A stretch of DNA of 64,000 nucleotides from Bog-950 sp046329535 (GCA_046329535.1 JAXLUN010000005.1:62001-126000); one strand, 5' to 3'. Shown: positions 9,297-19,483, counted from the stretch's first letter. Program-made: numbers and translations. Notes: generated by a model from the sequence alone, not told the origin.

Positions 9297-9408
9297 TCAA
9301 ATTACACTGAACGAAAAGGTGTTGGGTTTTCGATGATATCCACTATTTTAATTGAACGCATATAATTATGAACGATTAGCAATATTGCCATTCTGCAGCA
9401 TAATAGTT

Positions 9409-9428
9409 TTTCAGATTTTAATCTGAAA
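9409..9428. other. Hairpin between ACC-deaminase and DUF721 genes
   Basis: Arms TTTCAGAT (9409-9416) and ATCTGAAA (9421-9428) are perfect, with a four-base loop. It lies 63 bp past the stop of the leftward ACC-deaminase-like gene. No T-run follows on either strand, so it could be a weak terminator, an mRNA 3' protecting hairpin or an operator. Confidence 0.4.
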
Positions 9429-9491
9429 CTCTACACTCAAGGTAAAAGTTTAAATGATGTATTTTGGGGGAGGAGTTGCGGATAGAATATT

Positions 9492-10394
9492 TTAGAAGTA
9501 GGATGGATACCCGCTAAGCCCTTGCAGTCCACCGGTGTGTATAGCAACTATACGAGTCCCTCTTTCGAATAAATTCTTTTTTATCATGTCATATAGCCCA
9601 AAAAACATTTTTCCGGTGTAAACAGGCTCTAACTGTATCTGATGCTGTTGCTTAAAATCTTTGATAAAAGCAATTAGCTCGGGTTTTATCTTCGCGTATC
9701 CACCAAAATGATAATTGAAGTTTATCTCAAAATTGGTAAAATACTCACCGATGTAAGTATGCGCCAGTTCGCTAACATTATGTGTTAAAGTATCGGTACC
9801 TTTTAAAGAGGAGAAGCCAATCAATTTCTTTTTCCCTTTCAAACCACTCACTAGACCTGCCAGTGTTCCTCCTGTACCGCAGGCGGTACAGATATAGTCA
9901 TAATCTATATTCAGTTCAGAGATAATTTCTTCCACACCTTCGAGTGCAAAAATATTGGTGCCGCCTTCGGGTATGTGATAAAAATCGCCCAATTGTACAC
10001 GCAAACTTTCTATATTCTCTATCTCATCTTTATGAAGGTAACTTTTGCGGTCCATACAATGTAACTCCATCCCCTGACTAGCGGCAAATTGCAATGTGGG
10101 GCTTTGCATAGAATTTTCATCACCTCTGATAATACCAATTGATTTGAAGTGAAATAATCTGGCCGCAGCGGCTGTTGCGTAAATATGATTGGAATACGCT
10201 CCTCCAAAAGTGAGCAATGTATGGTAACCATTCAGCCGGGCTTCGAGGAGGTTGTATTTCAATTTGCGCCACTTATTGCCCTGTACTTCCGGATGAATGA
10301 GGTCATCACGCTTGATATAAAGGGTAATCCCTTTTTGTGTCAGTGTTTCATCTTGCAACAACTGAAGATGTGAATCACTGAAAGAATTTTGCAT
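9492..10394 (-). CDS. ACC deaminase / D-cysteine desulfhydrase family PLP enzyme
   Basis: A 300-residue fold-type II PLP enzyme. The motif RDDLIHPEVQGNKWRKLKYNL contains the lysine expected to bind PLP (GNKxRKL). GGAYSNHIYATAAA and the Gly-rich CGTGGTLAGLVSGL are the substrate- and phosphate-binding loops. The family breaks carbon-sulfur or carbon-nitrogen bonds of small amino acids such as D-cysteine or 1-aminocyclopropane-1-carboxylate; the substrate cannot be told from sequence here. The ATG at 10394 is chosen because the family begins just before DSHLQLL; longer versions of the frame would overlap the upstream ceramidase-like gene, whose stop is at 10456. The two genes lie in one leftward unit. 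Confidence 0.85.
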   Translation of the reverse strand: MQNSFSDSHLQLLQDETLTQKGITLYIKRDDLIHPEVQGNKWRKLKYNLLEARLNGYHTLLTFGGAYSNHIYATAAAARLFHFKSIGIIRGDENSMQSPTLQFAASQGMELHCMDRKSYLHKDEIENIESLRVQLGDFYHIPEGGTNIFALEGVEEIISELNIDYDYICTACGTGGTLAGLVSGLKGKKKLIGFSSLKGTDTLTHNVSELAHTYIGEYFTNFEINFNYHFGGYAKIKPELIAFIKDFKQQHQIQLEPVYTGKMFFGLYDMIKKNLFERGTRIVAIHTGGLQGLSGYPSYF

Positions 10395-10455
10395 AAAGAG
10401 TAAAGTGTAGTATTGTGATGAATGAAGTTTCAGGCAAGGCAATCCTTTCTGGAAA

Positions 10456-11307
10456 CTATATTTTATTTTTCTCGCTGCGTATATACATGTAAAAATAGAA
10501 GGTGGAAATGCCTGCAAACAAATGCCATAATGAATGGGGTTGAATCAGACTATCCTGATTGCATAGTATTTTGTAAACATCAAAAGTAAACCACATCACT
10601 GCAAACAGAATGGATGCAATGCAGGTAATCAGGTACCGGTGATTTGTTTTGCCCGGGTCTCTTTTCTCTACAATAACTCCAAACAAAATTATGGTGCAAA
10701 TAATTCCTAATACCACATAGTTTTCAGTGCCTTCTGGTAAAAAAAAGGTGAGGAGTAAGTATGCAAAACTGAAAACCGTAATAACAGATGCGGTGCTTTT
10801 GCTGTGTTTTACATTTGACGGAACACCTATACTAAGAAGCCAAACCCGATGTGTAAAGTACATGAGAGGGAAAAGGGAAAGTGAATACACAGCCGAGAAA
10901 TCGAGTTTACTGGCAAAATGAATAAGTGAGGAATGGAAAAAAGTGCTGGCACAAAAGATATACAGCATGATACCTCCCAACGAGATACTATAAAATGGAT
11001 TGGCAGAAATCATGTTATATCTGTTACGCTTACTTTGGTCTTTCCAACCTCTGCGGAGAATAACGACAGCTACTATCCAATAAATGAAATTACTAAACGT
11101 ATTTATTGGCTGGCGTACGAAATGTGACATATCGGTGCGTTCACAAAAGAAAGTAGAAATGTCTCCCTCTGTGTAGAAATGTTGCCATATGTTGCGATAG
11201 GGAAGTGCTTCGTTCAAGCCCCATATAGCTAGAGCATAGAGTGCGACTGTAGCCAGCAACAGTAATAAGCGCCTGCGGGAAAATCGAAAAATGTCGAACC
11301 GAACCAT
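10456..11307 (-). CDS. Alkaline ceramidase-like (CREST superfamily) membrane hydrolase
   Basis: This 283-residue protein has about seven hydrophobic spans. It carries the three catalytic signatures of the CREST family: S121xxxH125 (STFFH), D136 eleven residues later, and H258xxxH262 near the C-terminus (HSLWH). These zinc ligands and their spacing match eukaryotic alkaline ceramidases. The N-terminal FCERTD and PINTFSNFIYW are also family-like. The family cleaves the amide bond of ceramides; Bacteroidota are among the bacteria that make sphingolipids, so a ceramide is a reasonable but unproven substrate. The downstream neighbour is the PLP enzyme at 9492-10394. Confidence 0.78.
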   Translation of the reverse strand: MVRFDIFRFSRRRLLLLLATVALYALAIWGLNEALPYRNIWQHFYTEGDISTFFCERTDMSHFVRQPINTFSNFIYWIVAVVILRRGWKDQSKRNRYNMISANPFYSISLGGIMLYIFCASTFFHSSLIHFASKLDFSAVYSLSLFPLMYFTHRVWLLSIGVPSNVKHSKSTASVITVFSFAYLLLTFFLPEGTENYVVLGIICTIILFGVIVEKRDPGKTNHRYLITCIASILFAVMWFTFDVYKILCNQDSLIQPHSLWHLFAGISTFYFYMYIRSEKNKI

Positions 11308-11504
11308 GTGTGCAAATTAAACTTATTGGCTGATTAGTAACTGAATAAGCTACATCTTTTTCTGCCATCTAATTGTTCTCTGTTTAATGCACAAAAAATA
11401 ATTGCGACAAAGATCCATTTACACTTGCATTTATTGCAAATTTGAGCCGTTGTATTGGAGATTCTCTTCAATCTGACGGACACCTGAAAATATTCTGATA
11501 AATA

Positions 11505-14500
11505 ATGAAGAGAATAATTATTCCCCTCTTTTCTGTTTTAGTTGTGTATCATACCCAACTAGCGGCTCAGTGTGCTAACAACAACACCCTTTTATCAACC
11601 TATACTCCTATATGTAACGGAGTGTCAGCAGTGGCCACTAACTGTATACAGGGAGGTCAATATCTGGCAGTTAATGTAGTAGCCGGTAACATTTATACCT
11701 TCTCAACTTGCGGCAATACTGCATTCGATAGTCAGATTACGATATATAATAGTACAGGAGGCGGCTCGTTAGGATATAACGATGATGGTTGTGGAACACA
11801 ATCTACCGTTACCTGGACAGCCACTTTTACGGGAGTATTATGGGTGTTGGTTGACCAGTATAGCTGTGCCAATAATACTACCTGTATTCCGCTAAACATT
11901 ACTTGCGGTGCTGCTCCTCCTCCGTTGTCAAACGATAACCCCTGCAACGCCATTCCACTTACGGTGGGCACTACGTGTAGTTATACATCGGCTACTACGG
12001 CCGGAGCTACACCCACGACAGGTGTTCCGGTGCCGGGCTGTGCTAGCTATAGCGGCAGTGATGTATGGTTTACAGCGGTGGTTCCGGCTTCAGGCAGCTT
12101 AACACTAGACGGGCAGGCAGGGGTTGTTACTGATGGGGGAATGGCTGTATATTCTGCTACAGCCTGTAACGGTACTTTTACACTTATTGAATGTGATGAT
12201 GATGATGGCACCGGTTTAATGCCCAATTTAAACCTTACCTCGCTCACACCAGGAAGCACAATTTATATCAGGTTTTGGGAGTTCGGTGGAGATAACAACG
12301 GCTCCTTTGGTATTTGTGCATATGACAACAATCCTCCGCCTCCTCCTCCAAGTACAGTCTGTCTTTCTCCGATGCCTGACAATTGTGCATCTGCCTGCAA
12401 TTTAGGTGCGCTCCCAGCACCTTCTCCTTGTACGGCTGTTCAAACCAGTTCTCCCGGTCAGGTGGTTACTTTCAGCATGACTAATGTTGGTGCAACAGCG
12501 GCTAATCCTTATAGTTCCATATTGGGTTGCGCCAATCCGGCTGGTGATGTTTGGTATCGTTTTCAGGCAACCGGAACGGAACTCGTTTTTTCATTAAACA
12601 GCACCACTGATATTCTAAATACACCAAATGTAAGTTTGTATAATGGAAATAACTGCAATGCCCTTTTACCATTGCAATGTTTTGTTGGGGCTGGTGGTAA
12701 CTTGCCAGCCACCACTTATTCCCCTCTAACACCCGGGGACTTTTACTACTTGCAAATATCCGGAGCCGACCCTACTGACGTAGGAAACTTTAATCTGTTG
12801 ATAAGGAATAACTATATCTGTAACACGTGCTTATTAGCCAGCGATTTGCAGGTAACTCCTCCACCAGTGAATGGAACTTATAATGCCGGGCAGACAGTGA
12901 ATTTCTGTTACACAGTTTCAAATTATAATCAAACTGCAGCTAACTGGCTGCATGGCGTTGATTTGAATTTTGGACCTGGATGGGACTTAGCCACTTTAGT
13001 TCCGGTTAGTTCTCCAAGCTCCTGTGCCACTACAACCGGAGCCACTTGGGGATTTTATAATTCAGTAACCGGTGGATTTAGCGGCACTGTTTATGGCCCA
13101 GGATTTTTCTATGAAACTTCATCAGGAGGACCGGCTTTAGATGGAAATCCCGGGAATAACTTTGGCGATCAAGGTGTAGGGCTTACCTGTCCTTTGACTT
13201 TTTGCTGGCGAATTTCTACAGATCCACTGGCAGCTTGTATTGATGGTTCAAGTCTCAATGTTGCTATCAATACCTTAGGTGATTATGAATCAGGTTCATG
13301 GAGTAGCGTTGGTTGTCAGAATGACCCAATTGTAAATTTTAATGCGGCTTTATCGTGTTGCCCTCAAGCGTTAATAGCCTCCACGCCCAGTACCTGCGGA
13401 GCTGCCACAGGTACAGCAACCGCAACCGGTCAGGGGCTGAATCCACCATTTGACTACACCTGGTCAGATGCATCAGGAACTATACTCTCAACCGTAAGCA
13501 ATGTGAATGGGCCAAACACTATCAGTAACCTTGCAGCAGGGCAGTATTTTGTAACTGTTGTAGATTATAACAATTGTACCTCTAACCAAACAGCAACTGT
13601 TACATCTTCTGGTGGAGCAACATTGAATGTAAGTAATACCGGCCCTTATTGTCAGAGTAGCACGATTAGTTTAACAGCTACAGCAGCCGGTGCTCTTTCA
13701 TATTCATGGAGCGGCCCGAATGGCTTTAATTCTACTATTCAAAATCCGAACATTGCCAATTCAACTATAGCTATGTCCGGACTATACTATGTAACTGCAA
13801 CTTTCAGCGGTGGATGTACGGCTACCGGTTCTACCAATGTGGTTGTTAATACACTTCCTGTAGCTGCCATAACATCTGGCAATGTTTCTATCTGCAACGG
13901 TCTCAGCACAACTCTTACCGCCAGTGGAGGAAGTTCATATTTATGGAGCAATGTCGCCACCACATCAGCTATTACGGTTTCTCCTACTGCAAGCAGTAAT
14001 TACTCTGTAACTGTCACGGATGCAAATAGCTGTTCGGCAACAGCCTCTGCCACTGTGACCGTTAATCAACTACCGGTTGCCGCTATTACTCCTTTTACTG
14101 TTTCTATATGTAATGGAGCCAGCACAACTCTCTCGGCTTCTGGGGGAAGCTCCTATGTATGGAGCAATGCGGCTACTACATCCAATATTTCTGTTACGCC
14201 ATCAACGACAAGCAACTATTCTGTAACTGCGACCGATGTGAATAATTGCACTGCAACAGCTTCTGCAACGGTGGCCGTCAATCCGTTACCTGTAGCTGCA
14301 ATAAATCCTCCTACTGTTTCTATTTGTAATGGCAGCAACGCAACACTTACCGCCAGCGGAGGAAGTTCCTACTTATGGAGCAATTCGGCTACTGCCGCTA
14401 TCATTTCTGTTACTCCCTCAACAACAAGTAGTTATTTTGTGACTGTTACTGATGTGAATAGTTGTTCAGCAACAGCCTCTGCTACTGTGACCGTTAATCC

Positions 14501-17500
14501 ACTACCGGTTGCCGCTATTACTCCTGCTACTGTTTCTATATGCAATGGAGCAAGTACAACTCTCACGGCTACTGGGGGAAGCTCATATGTATGGAGCAAT
14601 GCAGGAAATTCGGCTTCAATAACGGTGTCCCCAATTTCAACAACTGTTTATTCCGTTACCGCAACAGATATTAATACTTGTACTGCTACAGCATCCAGAA
14701 CTGTAACGGTCAATCCGCTGCCGGTAGCAGTTATTAATCCTGCCACCATTTCTATTTGCACTGGAGCCAGTACAACGCTAACTGGTAGTGGCGGAGTTAC
14801 TTATTTGTGGAGCAATGCCGCTAACACAGCAGCTATTACGGTCTCTCCTTTAGCAACTACCACCTATTTACTTACTGTAAGCGATGCCAATGCCTGTACA
14901 GCCACGGCTTCCAGCGTTGTAACAGTCAATTCTTTGCCTCTTGCCGCCATTAACCCCTCAGCAGTTTCCATTTGTAGCGGAACCAGTACCACTCTTATCG
15001 CTAGTGGAGGAATCACATATGCATGGAGTAATGCTTCCAATACCTCAGCCATTACAGTGTCACCCAGCACAAATACAGTTTATTCGGTTACGGTAACTGA
15101 TTTTAATTCTTGTACCGCCACACGCAGCAGTACTGTTAATATTATTCCCTCGATGGTAGTAGCCGCTACCACTACCAACATTATTTGTAACGGAGGGAAT
15201 AACGGAAATATCAATTTGTCTGTTAGTAGCGGTCAGCCGCCATACTCTTTTATTTGGAGCAATTCCGCCACAACACAGAACGTAAGTAATCTGATTCCTG
15301 GATTATACACTGTAACGATTACTGATAATGCCGGATGCTCAGCTTCTGCCTCAAGCACTATTACCCAACCAACTTTACTGAGTGTATCAGAAAGTCATGT
15401 AAATGTTGCTTGTAATACACAGCCAACAGGAGCAATTGATATTGCCACGTCCGGAGGTATTTTACCTTATACTTATACATGGAATGATGCAGTGGCTACT
15501 GAAGACCGAAGTTTGGTCTCAGCAGGTACATATACGGTTACAGTAACTGATGATAATAATTGCAGTTCCTCGGTCAGTGTTACTATTTCAGAACCCACAC
15601 CATTAGTGGTTTCAGAAACACATGTTGATGTGCCTTGCAGCGGGGGAAATACCGGAAGTATTGACCTAACGGTTAGTGGTGCCTCACTTCCATACCAATT
15701 TAACTGGAATGATGGATTCACAACAGAAGATAGATTTAACTTGACTCTGGGTAATTATGGTGTTACTATCACCGATAATAATAGTTGCTCCTCATCTTTG
15801 ATGATTGCTATTGTAAACAACTCAGGGTTAGGTATTGTTGAAACGCATCAGGCTGTTGCTTGTAATGGTGATAGTACAGGAAATGTTGATGTTTCAGTGT
15901 CAGGTGGATTGCCGCCTTATAATTATACATGGAATGATGGTATAACTACAGAGGATAGAATTAACATCAGTTCGGGAAGTTACTCTGTATCTGCAACTGA
16001 TGGAAACGGATGTGTGATATCAGTCAATATAACAATTGACGAACCAAGCATTCTATCTATAGCGGAAACACACACTGATGTGTTATGTAATGCTGGAAAT
16101 ACAGGAGCCATTAATATAGACGTATCAGGAGCAACCGCACCGTATGTTTATTTATGGAATGATGCTGTTACAACAGAAGACAGGAGTAATCTTAATGCCG
16201 GAGTTTATTTTGTAACAGTTCATGATAATAACCAATGTTCTGCAACTCAATCAGTAAATGTTTCTGAACCTTCGACTTTAGTTGCTACTGAAACGCATGT
16301 GGATGTAAGTTGCTTTGGGGCAAGCACAGGTTCTATTGACGTTACCAGTAATGGTGGTATTTCTCCCTATTCATATGTTTGGAGTGATGGCTTTAGCAAT
16401 GAGGACAGGAGTAACATTGCAGCAGGTAACTATGTTGTATCAGTTAACGATAGCAATGCCTGTGCAACTATGCTTTCAGTTATTATCTCCCAACCCAATG
16501 CAATATCAATTAGTGAGGTGCATATTAATGCTCTATGCTTTGGTAGCAGTGATGCGGTGATAGATATTACTGCCTCAGGAGGCAGCAGTCCTTATGTTTA
16601 TGCATGGAACGATCTGGTAACAACAGAAGACCGAAACAATCTAACAGCAGGAACGTATTCTGTAACGGTGAATGACTCTTATAGTTGTTCTTCTGCATTA
16701 AGTATAAGTGTAAGTCAGCCAGCAGCGTTGGTTATTACCGAAACTCATCAAAATCCGAGTTGCTTTACCTTTAGCGATGCCTCCATATTCACTACTGTAA
16801 CGGGAGGGGTCTCACCCTATGCTTACCTATGGAACGATGCTGATACATCTCCTTTGAGAAGTGGGCTAAATGCCGGTACCTATACGGTAACTGTAAGCGA
16901 TTATAATCAGTGTACAGTTTCCTCTTCCATCAGTCTTATTGAGCCATCGGGAATGAACCTTACTTCTTCATTTACAAACCCTACCTGTGAAACTAATGGT
17001 GATGATGGAAATATAGTTCTGAATGTTACCGGAGGTAGTTCTCCATATAGCTATAATTGGTCGGGCACATATCCTATGGTTGACTTAACGCAACTCGGCC
17101 CGGGTGATTATCAGGTTACGGTCAGTGATGCCAACAATTGCTCGGTCAGCGCATCTTTTGTTTTAAGTTATCAATTCGATTTCTCTGTTTCTGCTACAAA
17201 TGCGGTTACTATTAATTTTGGCGATTTTACTACACTCGGCTATACATTGACCGGTAATGCAGGAAATTATACCAATATCTGGTCTCCGCCATCTTCTCTT
17301 TCCTGTTCAGATTGTGTAAATCCGCTTGCGTCACCGGTGGTATCTACGTTATACCAGATAGTTGTTACAAACGATGAAGGCTGCATAGCTTCCGATACGG
17401 TCTCGGTTTATGTAGTTCCTAATTATGATATTTTCATTCCTAATGCATTTACCCCAAATGGTGATGGATATAACGACTTGTTTAGCCTCTTTGGGAACAT

Positions 17501-17705
17501 CAAGATGGTCGCTTATCTGGATATGAAAATTTTCAACCGATGGGGTGAAAAGGTTTTTGAGAGCAATGATCACAATTTTACCTGGGATGGAAGCTATAAA
17601 GGTGAGTTGCAGAACCCACAAGTCTTTACATGGCAATTGAAAATTACTTTTCTGGATGGGTACAAGGAGGAGTTACGCAAAGGTACTCTAACACTGGTTA
17701 GATAG
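11505..17705 (+). CDS. Giant SprB-repeat adhesin with T9SS type B (gliding-type) tail
   Basis: A 2066-residue secreted protein with signal peptide (MKRIIIPLFSVLVVYHTQLAAQ). The N-terminal ~640 residues hold several PPC-like or beta-sandwich modules, one ending in a Pro-rich stretch near 280. A region of Ig-like modules follows, including six tandem copies of a 72-residue module (residues ~784-1215, pattern VSICNGxSTTLTASGG). About nine SprB-type repeats then run to ~1890 (pattern C.G...G.I.....GG..PY.Y.W.D). The C-terminus has FIPNAFTPNGDGYND and FNRWGEKVFESND, the gliding-associated type B T9SS domain. SprB in Flavobacterium is a mobile surface adhesin for gliding. This protein may be an adhesin or biofilm protein, and gliding is not shown. 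No T9SS machinery genes are nearby. Confidence 0.85.
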   Translation: MKRIIIPLFSVLVVYHTQLAAQCANNNTLLSTYTPICNGVSAVATNCIQGGQYLAVNVVAGNIYTFSTCGNTAFDSQITIYNSTGGGSLGYNDDGCGTQSTVTWTATFTGVLWVLVDQYSCANNTTCIPLNITCGAAPPPLSNDNPCNAIPLTVGTTCSYTSATTAGATPTTGVPVPGCASYSGSDVWFTAVVPASGSLTLDGQAGVVTDGGMAVYSATACNGTFTLIECDDDDGTGLMPNLNLTSLTPGSTIYIRFWEFGGDNNGSFGICAYDNNPPPPPPSTVCLSPMPDNCASACNLGALPAPSPCTAVQTSSPGQVVTFSMTNVGATAANPYSSILGCANPAGDVWYRFQATGTELVFSLNSTTDILNTPNVSLYNGNNCNALLPLQCFVGAGGNLPATTYSPLTPGDFYYLQISGADPTDVGNFNLLIRNNYICNTCLLASDLQVTPPPVNGTYNAGQTVNFCYTVSNYNQTAANWLHGVDLNFGPGWDLATLVPVSSPSSCATTTGATWGFYNSVTGGFSGTVYGPGFFYETSSGGPALDGNPGNNFGDQGVGLTCPLTFCWRISTDPLAACIDGSSLNVAINTLGDYESGSWSSVGCQNDPIVNFNAALSCCPQALIASTPSTCGAATGTATATGQGLNPPFDYTWSDASGTILSTVSNVNGPNTISNLAAGQYFVTVVDYNNCTSNQTATVTSSGGATLNVSNTGPYCQSSTISLTATAAGALSYSWSGPNGFNSTIQNPNIANSTIAMSGLYYVTATFSGGCTATGSTNVVVNTLPVAAITSGNVSICNGLSTTLTASGGSSYLWSNVATTSAITVSPTASSNYSVTVTDANSCSATASATVTVNQLPVAAITPFTVSICNGASTTLSASGGSSYVWSNAATTSNISVTPSTTSNYSVTATDVNNCTATASATVAVNPLPVAAINPPTVSICNGSNATLTASGGSSYLWSNSATAAIISVTPSTTSSYFVTVTDVNSCSATASATVTVNPLPVAAITPATVSICNGASTTLTATGGSSYVWSNAGNSASITVSPISTTVYSVTATDINTCTATASRTVTVNPLPVAVINPATISICTGASTTLTGSGGVTYLWSNAANTAAITVSPLATTTYLLTVSDANACTATASSVVTVNSLPLAAINPSAVSICSGTSTTLIASGGITYAWSNASNTSAITVSPSTNTVYSVTVTDFNSCTATRSSTVNIIPSMVVAATTTNIICNGGNNGNINLSVSSGQPPYSFIWSNSATTQNVSNLIPGLYTVTITDNAGCSASASSTITQPTLLSVSESHVNVACNTQPTGAIDIATSGGILPYTYTWNDAVATEDRSLVSAGTYTVTVTDDNNCSSSVSVTISEPTPLVVSETHVDVPCSGGNTGSIDLTVSGASLPYQFNWNDGFTTEDRFNLTLGNYGVTITDNNSCSSSLMIAIVNNSGLGIVETHQAVACNGDSTGNVDVSVSGGLPPYNYTWNDGITTEDRINISSGSYSVSATDGNGCVISVNITIDEPSILSIAETHTDVLCNAGNTGAINIDVSGATAPYVYLWNDAVTTEDRSNLNAGVYFVTVHDNNQCSATQSVNVSEPSTLVATETHVDVSCFGASTGSIDVTSNGGISPYSYVWSDGFSNEDRSNIAAGNYVVSVNDSNACATMLSVIISQPNAISISEVHINALCFGSSDAVIDITASGGSSPYVYAWNDLVTTEDRNNLTAGTYSVTVNDSYSCSSALSISVSQPAALVITETHQNPSCFTFSDASIFTTVTGGVSPYAYLWNDADTSPLRSGLNAGTYTVTVSDYNQCTVSSSISLIEPSGMNLTSSFTNPTCETNGDDGNIVLNVTGGSSPYSYNWSGTYPMVDLTQLGPGDYQVTVSDANNCSVSASFVLSYQFDFSVSATNAVTINFGDFTTLGYTLTGNAGNYTNIWSPPSSLSCSDCVNPLASPVVSTLYQIVVTNDEGCIASDTVSVYVVPNYDIFIPNAFTPNGDGYNDLFSLFGNIKMVAYLDMKIFNRWGEKVFESNDHNFTWDGSYKGELQNPQVFTWQLKITFLDGYKEELRKGTLTLVR
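13854..15149 (+). repeat. Six in-frame 216-bp tandem repeats inside the SprB-type adhesin
   Basis: Six successive 72-codon units each begin with Leu-Pro-(Val/Leu)-Ala and contain VSICNG or a close variant. The periodicity is exact, with no unit gaining or losing bases. Units differ mostly by scattered changes, so they are old enough to have diverged but could still recombine. Confidence 0.85.
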
Positions 17706-17717
17706 CTGGTTGGCAGT

Positions 17718-18341
17718 TTAGATGCCAATCAGATGCTGTTGTTCGCAATTTAACTCAATCTCAAATTTCCCCTCGCTGTTCAGGTTTACTTTATACAGAC
17801 ATAGGTTAACATGCACAAAGCTTTCCATTTCACTTAATGGTTTCCCGGTTAGTGTACACATAAAGGCACGTATAAATCTACCGTGTGTAGCAATTAGAAT
17901 TTTGGAATGTGGTGTTTTAAGCAGGTGAGCTATAAATCGCTGTTGACGTTGCTGTAGTTCAAAAGGACTCTCGGCAGTTGGGGATGGTTTTGCGTGAATA
18001 TCTCCATTACGCCATTTGGCAATTAACGTTTGAAATTCTACATCGCTTTCATGAGTTGAAATCGTGCCCTCCAGATTGCCCCAACTAATTTCGTCCAATT
18101 CAGAAAATATTTCATGGGGGATATTCTGATTTTTAAAGCGGGCAATACTCTCTTGTGCTCTGGTGAGTGTGGAGGTATAAATGATTTGGAAAGGAATATG
18201 TTTATACGCCTCATAAAAGGCATCTGCCTGTCGAAGCCCCTTCTCATTTAATGAAAGATTTACACCTTTCCCCTGCACTATTCCCTTGGCATTATGATCT
18301 GTCTGACCGTGACGTATGATGTAAATTTCCTTTTGTAGCAT
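17718..18341 (-). CDS. Histidine phosphatase (phosphoglycerate-mutase-like) family protein
   Basis: A 207-residue protein from the ATG at 18341. It opens with the catalytic IYIIRHGQTDHN (RHG motif, phospho-accepting His), has TRAQESIARF in the middle, the Glu-containing LDEISWGNLEG, and a second catalytic His in LIATHGRFIRAF. The set matches the branch-1 histidine phosphatases (alpha-ribazole phosphatase, broad-specificity phosphatases); the substrate is not readable. The gene converges on the adhesin gene and is divergent from menF with about 50 bp between starts. A promoter for menF therefore overlaps its 5' end. Confidence 0.82.
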   Translation of the reverse strand: MLQKEIYIIRHGQTDHNAKGIVQGKGVNLSLNEKGLRQADAFYEAYKHIPFQIIYTSTLTRAQESIARFKNQNIPHEIFSELDEISWGNLEGTISTHESDVEFQTLIAKWRNGDIHAKPSPTAESPFELQQRQQRFIAHLLKTPHSKILIATHGRFIRAFMCTLTGKPLSEMESFVHVNLCLYKVNLNSEGKFEIELNCEQQHLIGI

Positions 18342-18391
18342 GATATCTAGGTTGCGCGTAAAAATATAGTTTTGCCTCAAACTAAATATTG

Positions 18392-19483
18392 GTGACAGGC
18401 CAACCTAAAACTTCTCTTCAAAGTTTTTTCGACTATTGCTTCGCGAACAGACTGCCTTTTGCTTTCTATCGTCTACCGAAAGAAAAAAAGATTAAAGTCA
18501 TTGGTCAAAAGAGGGCTAAGCTAAAATATCTTACACCTCATGAAGCTGAAGTTTCAAGAGGATTTATTTTTGCTCCATTTCATACAGAAAAGAGGAAGTC
18601 TCAAATACTTATAGAACCTGATATTGTTACGGATGCGAATAACCTGCCTTCGCTCAAGTTCATTCACGATAAACCGATGCTTGTTCCAGCAAAAGAGGCC
18701 ATTGTAAAAGAGGCAAATAAGGCTGAGTTTATGGCTTTAGTAAATGACATTAAAGGAAGAATAATTGCCGGTGATTATGAAAAGATTGTAGCAGCCAGAG
18801 TCATTAATAAAAGGAAGCCGTTACAATTCAATTCAGTGAAATTTTATCGAAAACTATGCTCACGGTATGCTCACGCATTCGTTTCTTTGGTTTATACTCA
18901 TGAACATGGTCTGTGGATTGGGGCTTCACCGGAAATACTCGTTGCCGTAAATGATGATGGAGTTAGTACATACTCTTTGGCGGGTACAAAAATTAGAAGC
19001 AATTTTCCAGTTACCTGGGGAGATAAGGAACAGAAGGAGCAAAAAATTGTCAGTGACTATGTTCTTAAAAAGCTTTCTGCGGTAGCTACCACATCTCCCT
19101 CCATTCATGGGCCTAAAACTGTTGTAGCAGGCAATCTGATACACTTGCGAACAACCTTCAAATATGCTCCCAGCGATGGGATGACTTGGAATAAAGTAGT
19201 TGAGGCGCTTCATCCTACACCCGCTGTAGCCGGTTTACCCCAAAAGAAGGCTGTTAGTTTTATTCTCAAGAACGAAAAATCATCTCGTAACTTTTATAGT
19301 GGCTATTTAGGACCTGTTAATATCAATCAAACAACTCATTTGTTTGTCAATTTGCGTTGTATGCAGGTCATGGAAAAGTCACTCGCAATTCATGTAGGTT
19401 GCGGTATAACTGCCGAATCAAATGCTTTGGATGAGTGGAATGAAACAAAAGCAAAATCACAAACACTTCTTGACTTGTTTTGA
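18392..19483 (+). CDS. menF: Isochorismate synthase (chorismate-binding enzyme), first step of menaquinone synthesis
   Basis: A 363-residue enzyme that converts chorismate to isochorismate. The chorismate-binding half shows IIAGDYEKIVAARV, GLWIGASPEIL, YSLAGTKIRSN, HPTPAVAGLP, RNFYSGYLGP and the final HVGCGITAESNALDEWNET with acidic magnesium ligands. The N-terminal third is poorly conserved, as usual. The start is either GTG (18392) or the TTG just before it; no ATG is available. A TAGTTTTG box at 18367-18374 fits the Bacteroidota -7 element and predicts an unusually short leader. It is followed directly by menD, so the two should be one transcript. Confidence 0.9.
   Translation: MTGQPKTSLQSFFDYCFANRLPFAFYRLPKEKKIKVIGQKRAKLKYLTPHEAEVSRGFIFAPFHTEKRKSQILIEPDIVTDANNLPSLKFIHDKPMLVPAKEAIVKEANKAEFMALVNDIKGRIIAGDYEKIVAARVINKRKPLQFNSVKFYRKLCSRYAHAFVSLVYTHEHGLWIGASPEILVAVNDDGVSTYSLAGTKIRSNFPVTWGDKEQKEQKIVSDYVLKKLSAVATTSPSIHGPKTVVAGNLIHLRTTFKYAPSDGMTWNKVVEALHPTPAVAGLPQKKAVSFILKNEKSSRNFYSGYLGPVNINQTTHLFVNLRCMQVMEKSLAIHVGCGITAESNALDEWNETKAKSQTLLDLF

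Noticed and set aside
17710..17728. Hairpin TTGGCA/TGCCAA between convergent genes as terminator
   Set aside because: Only six pairs, no T-run, and it overlaps the phosphatase stop codon.
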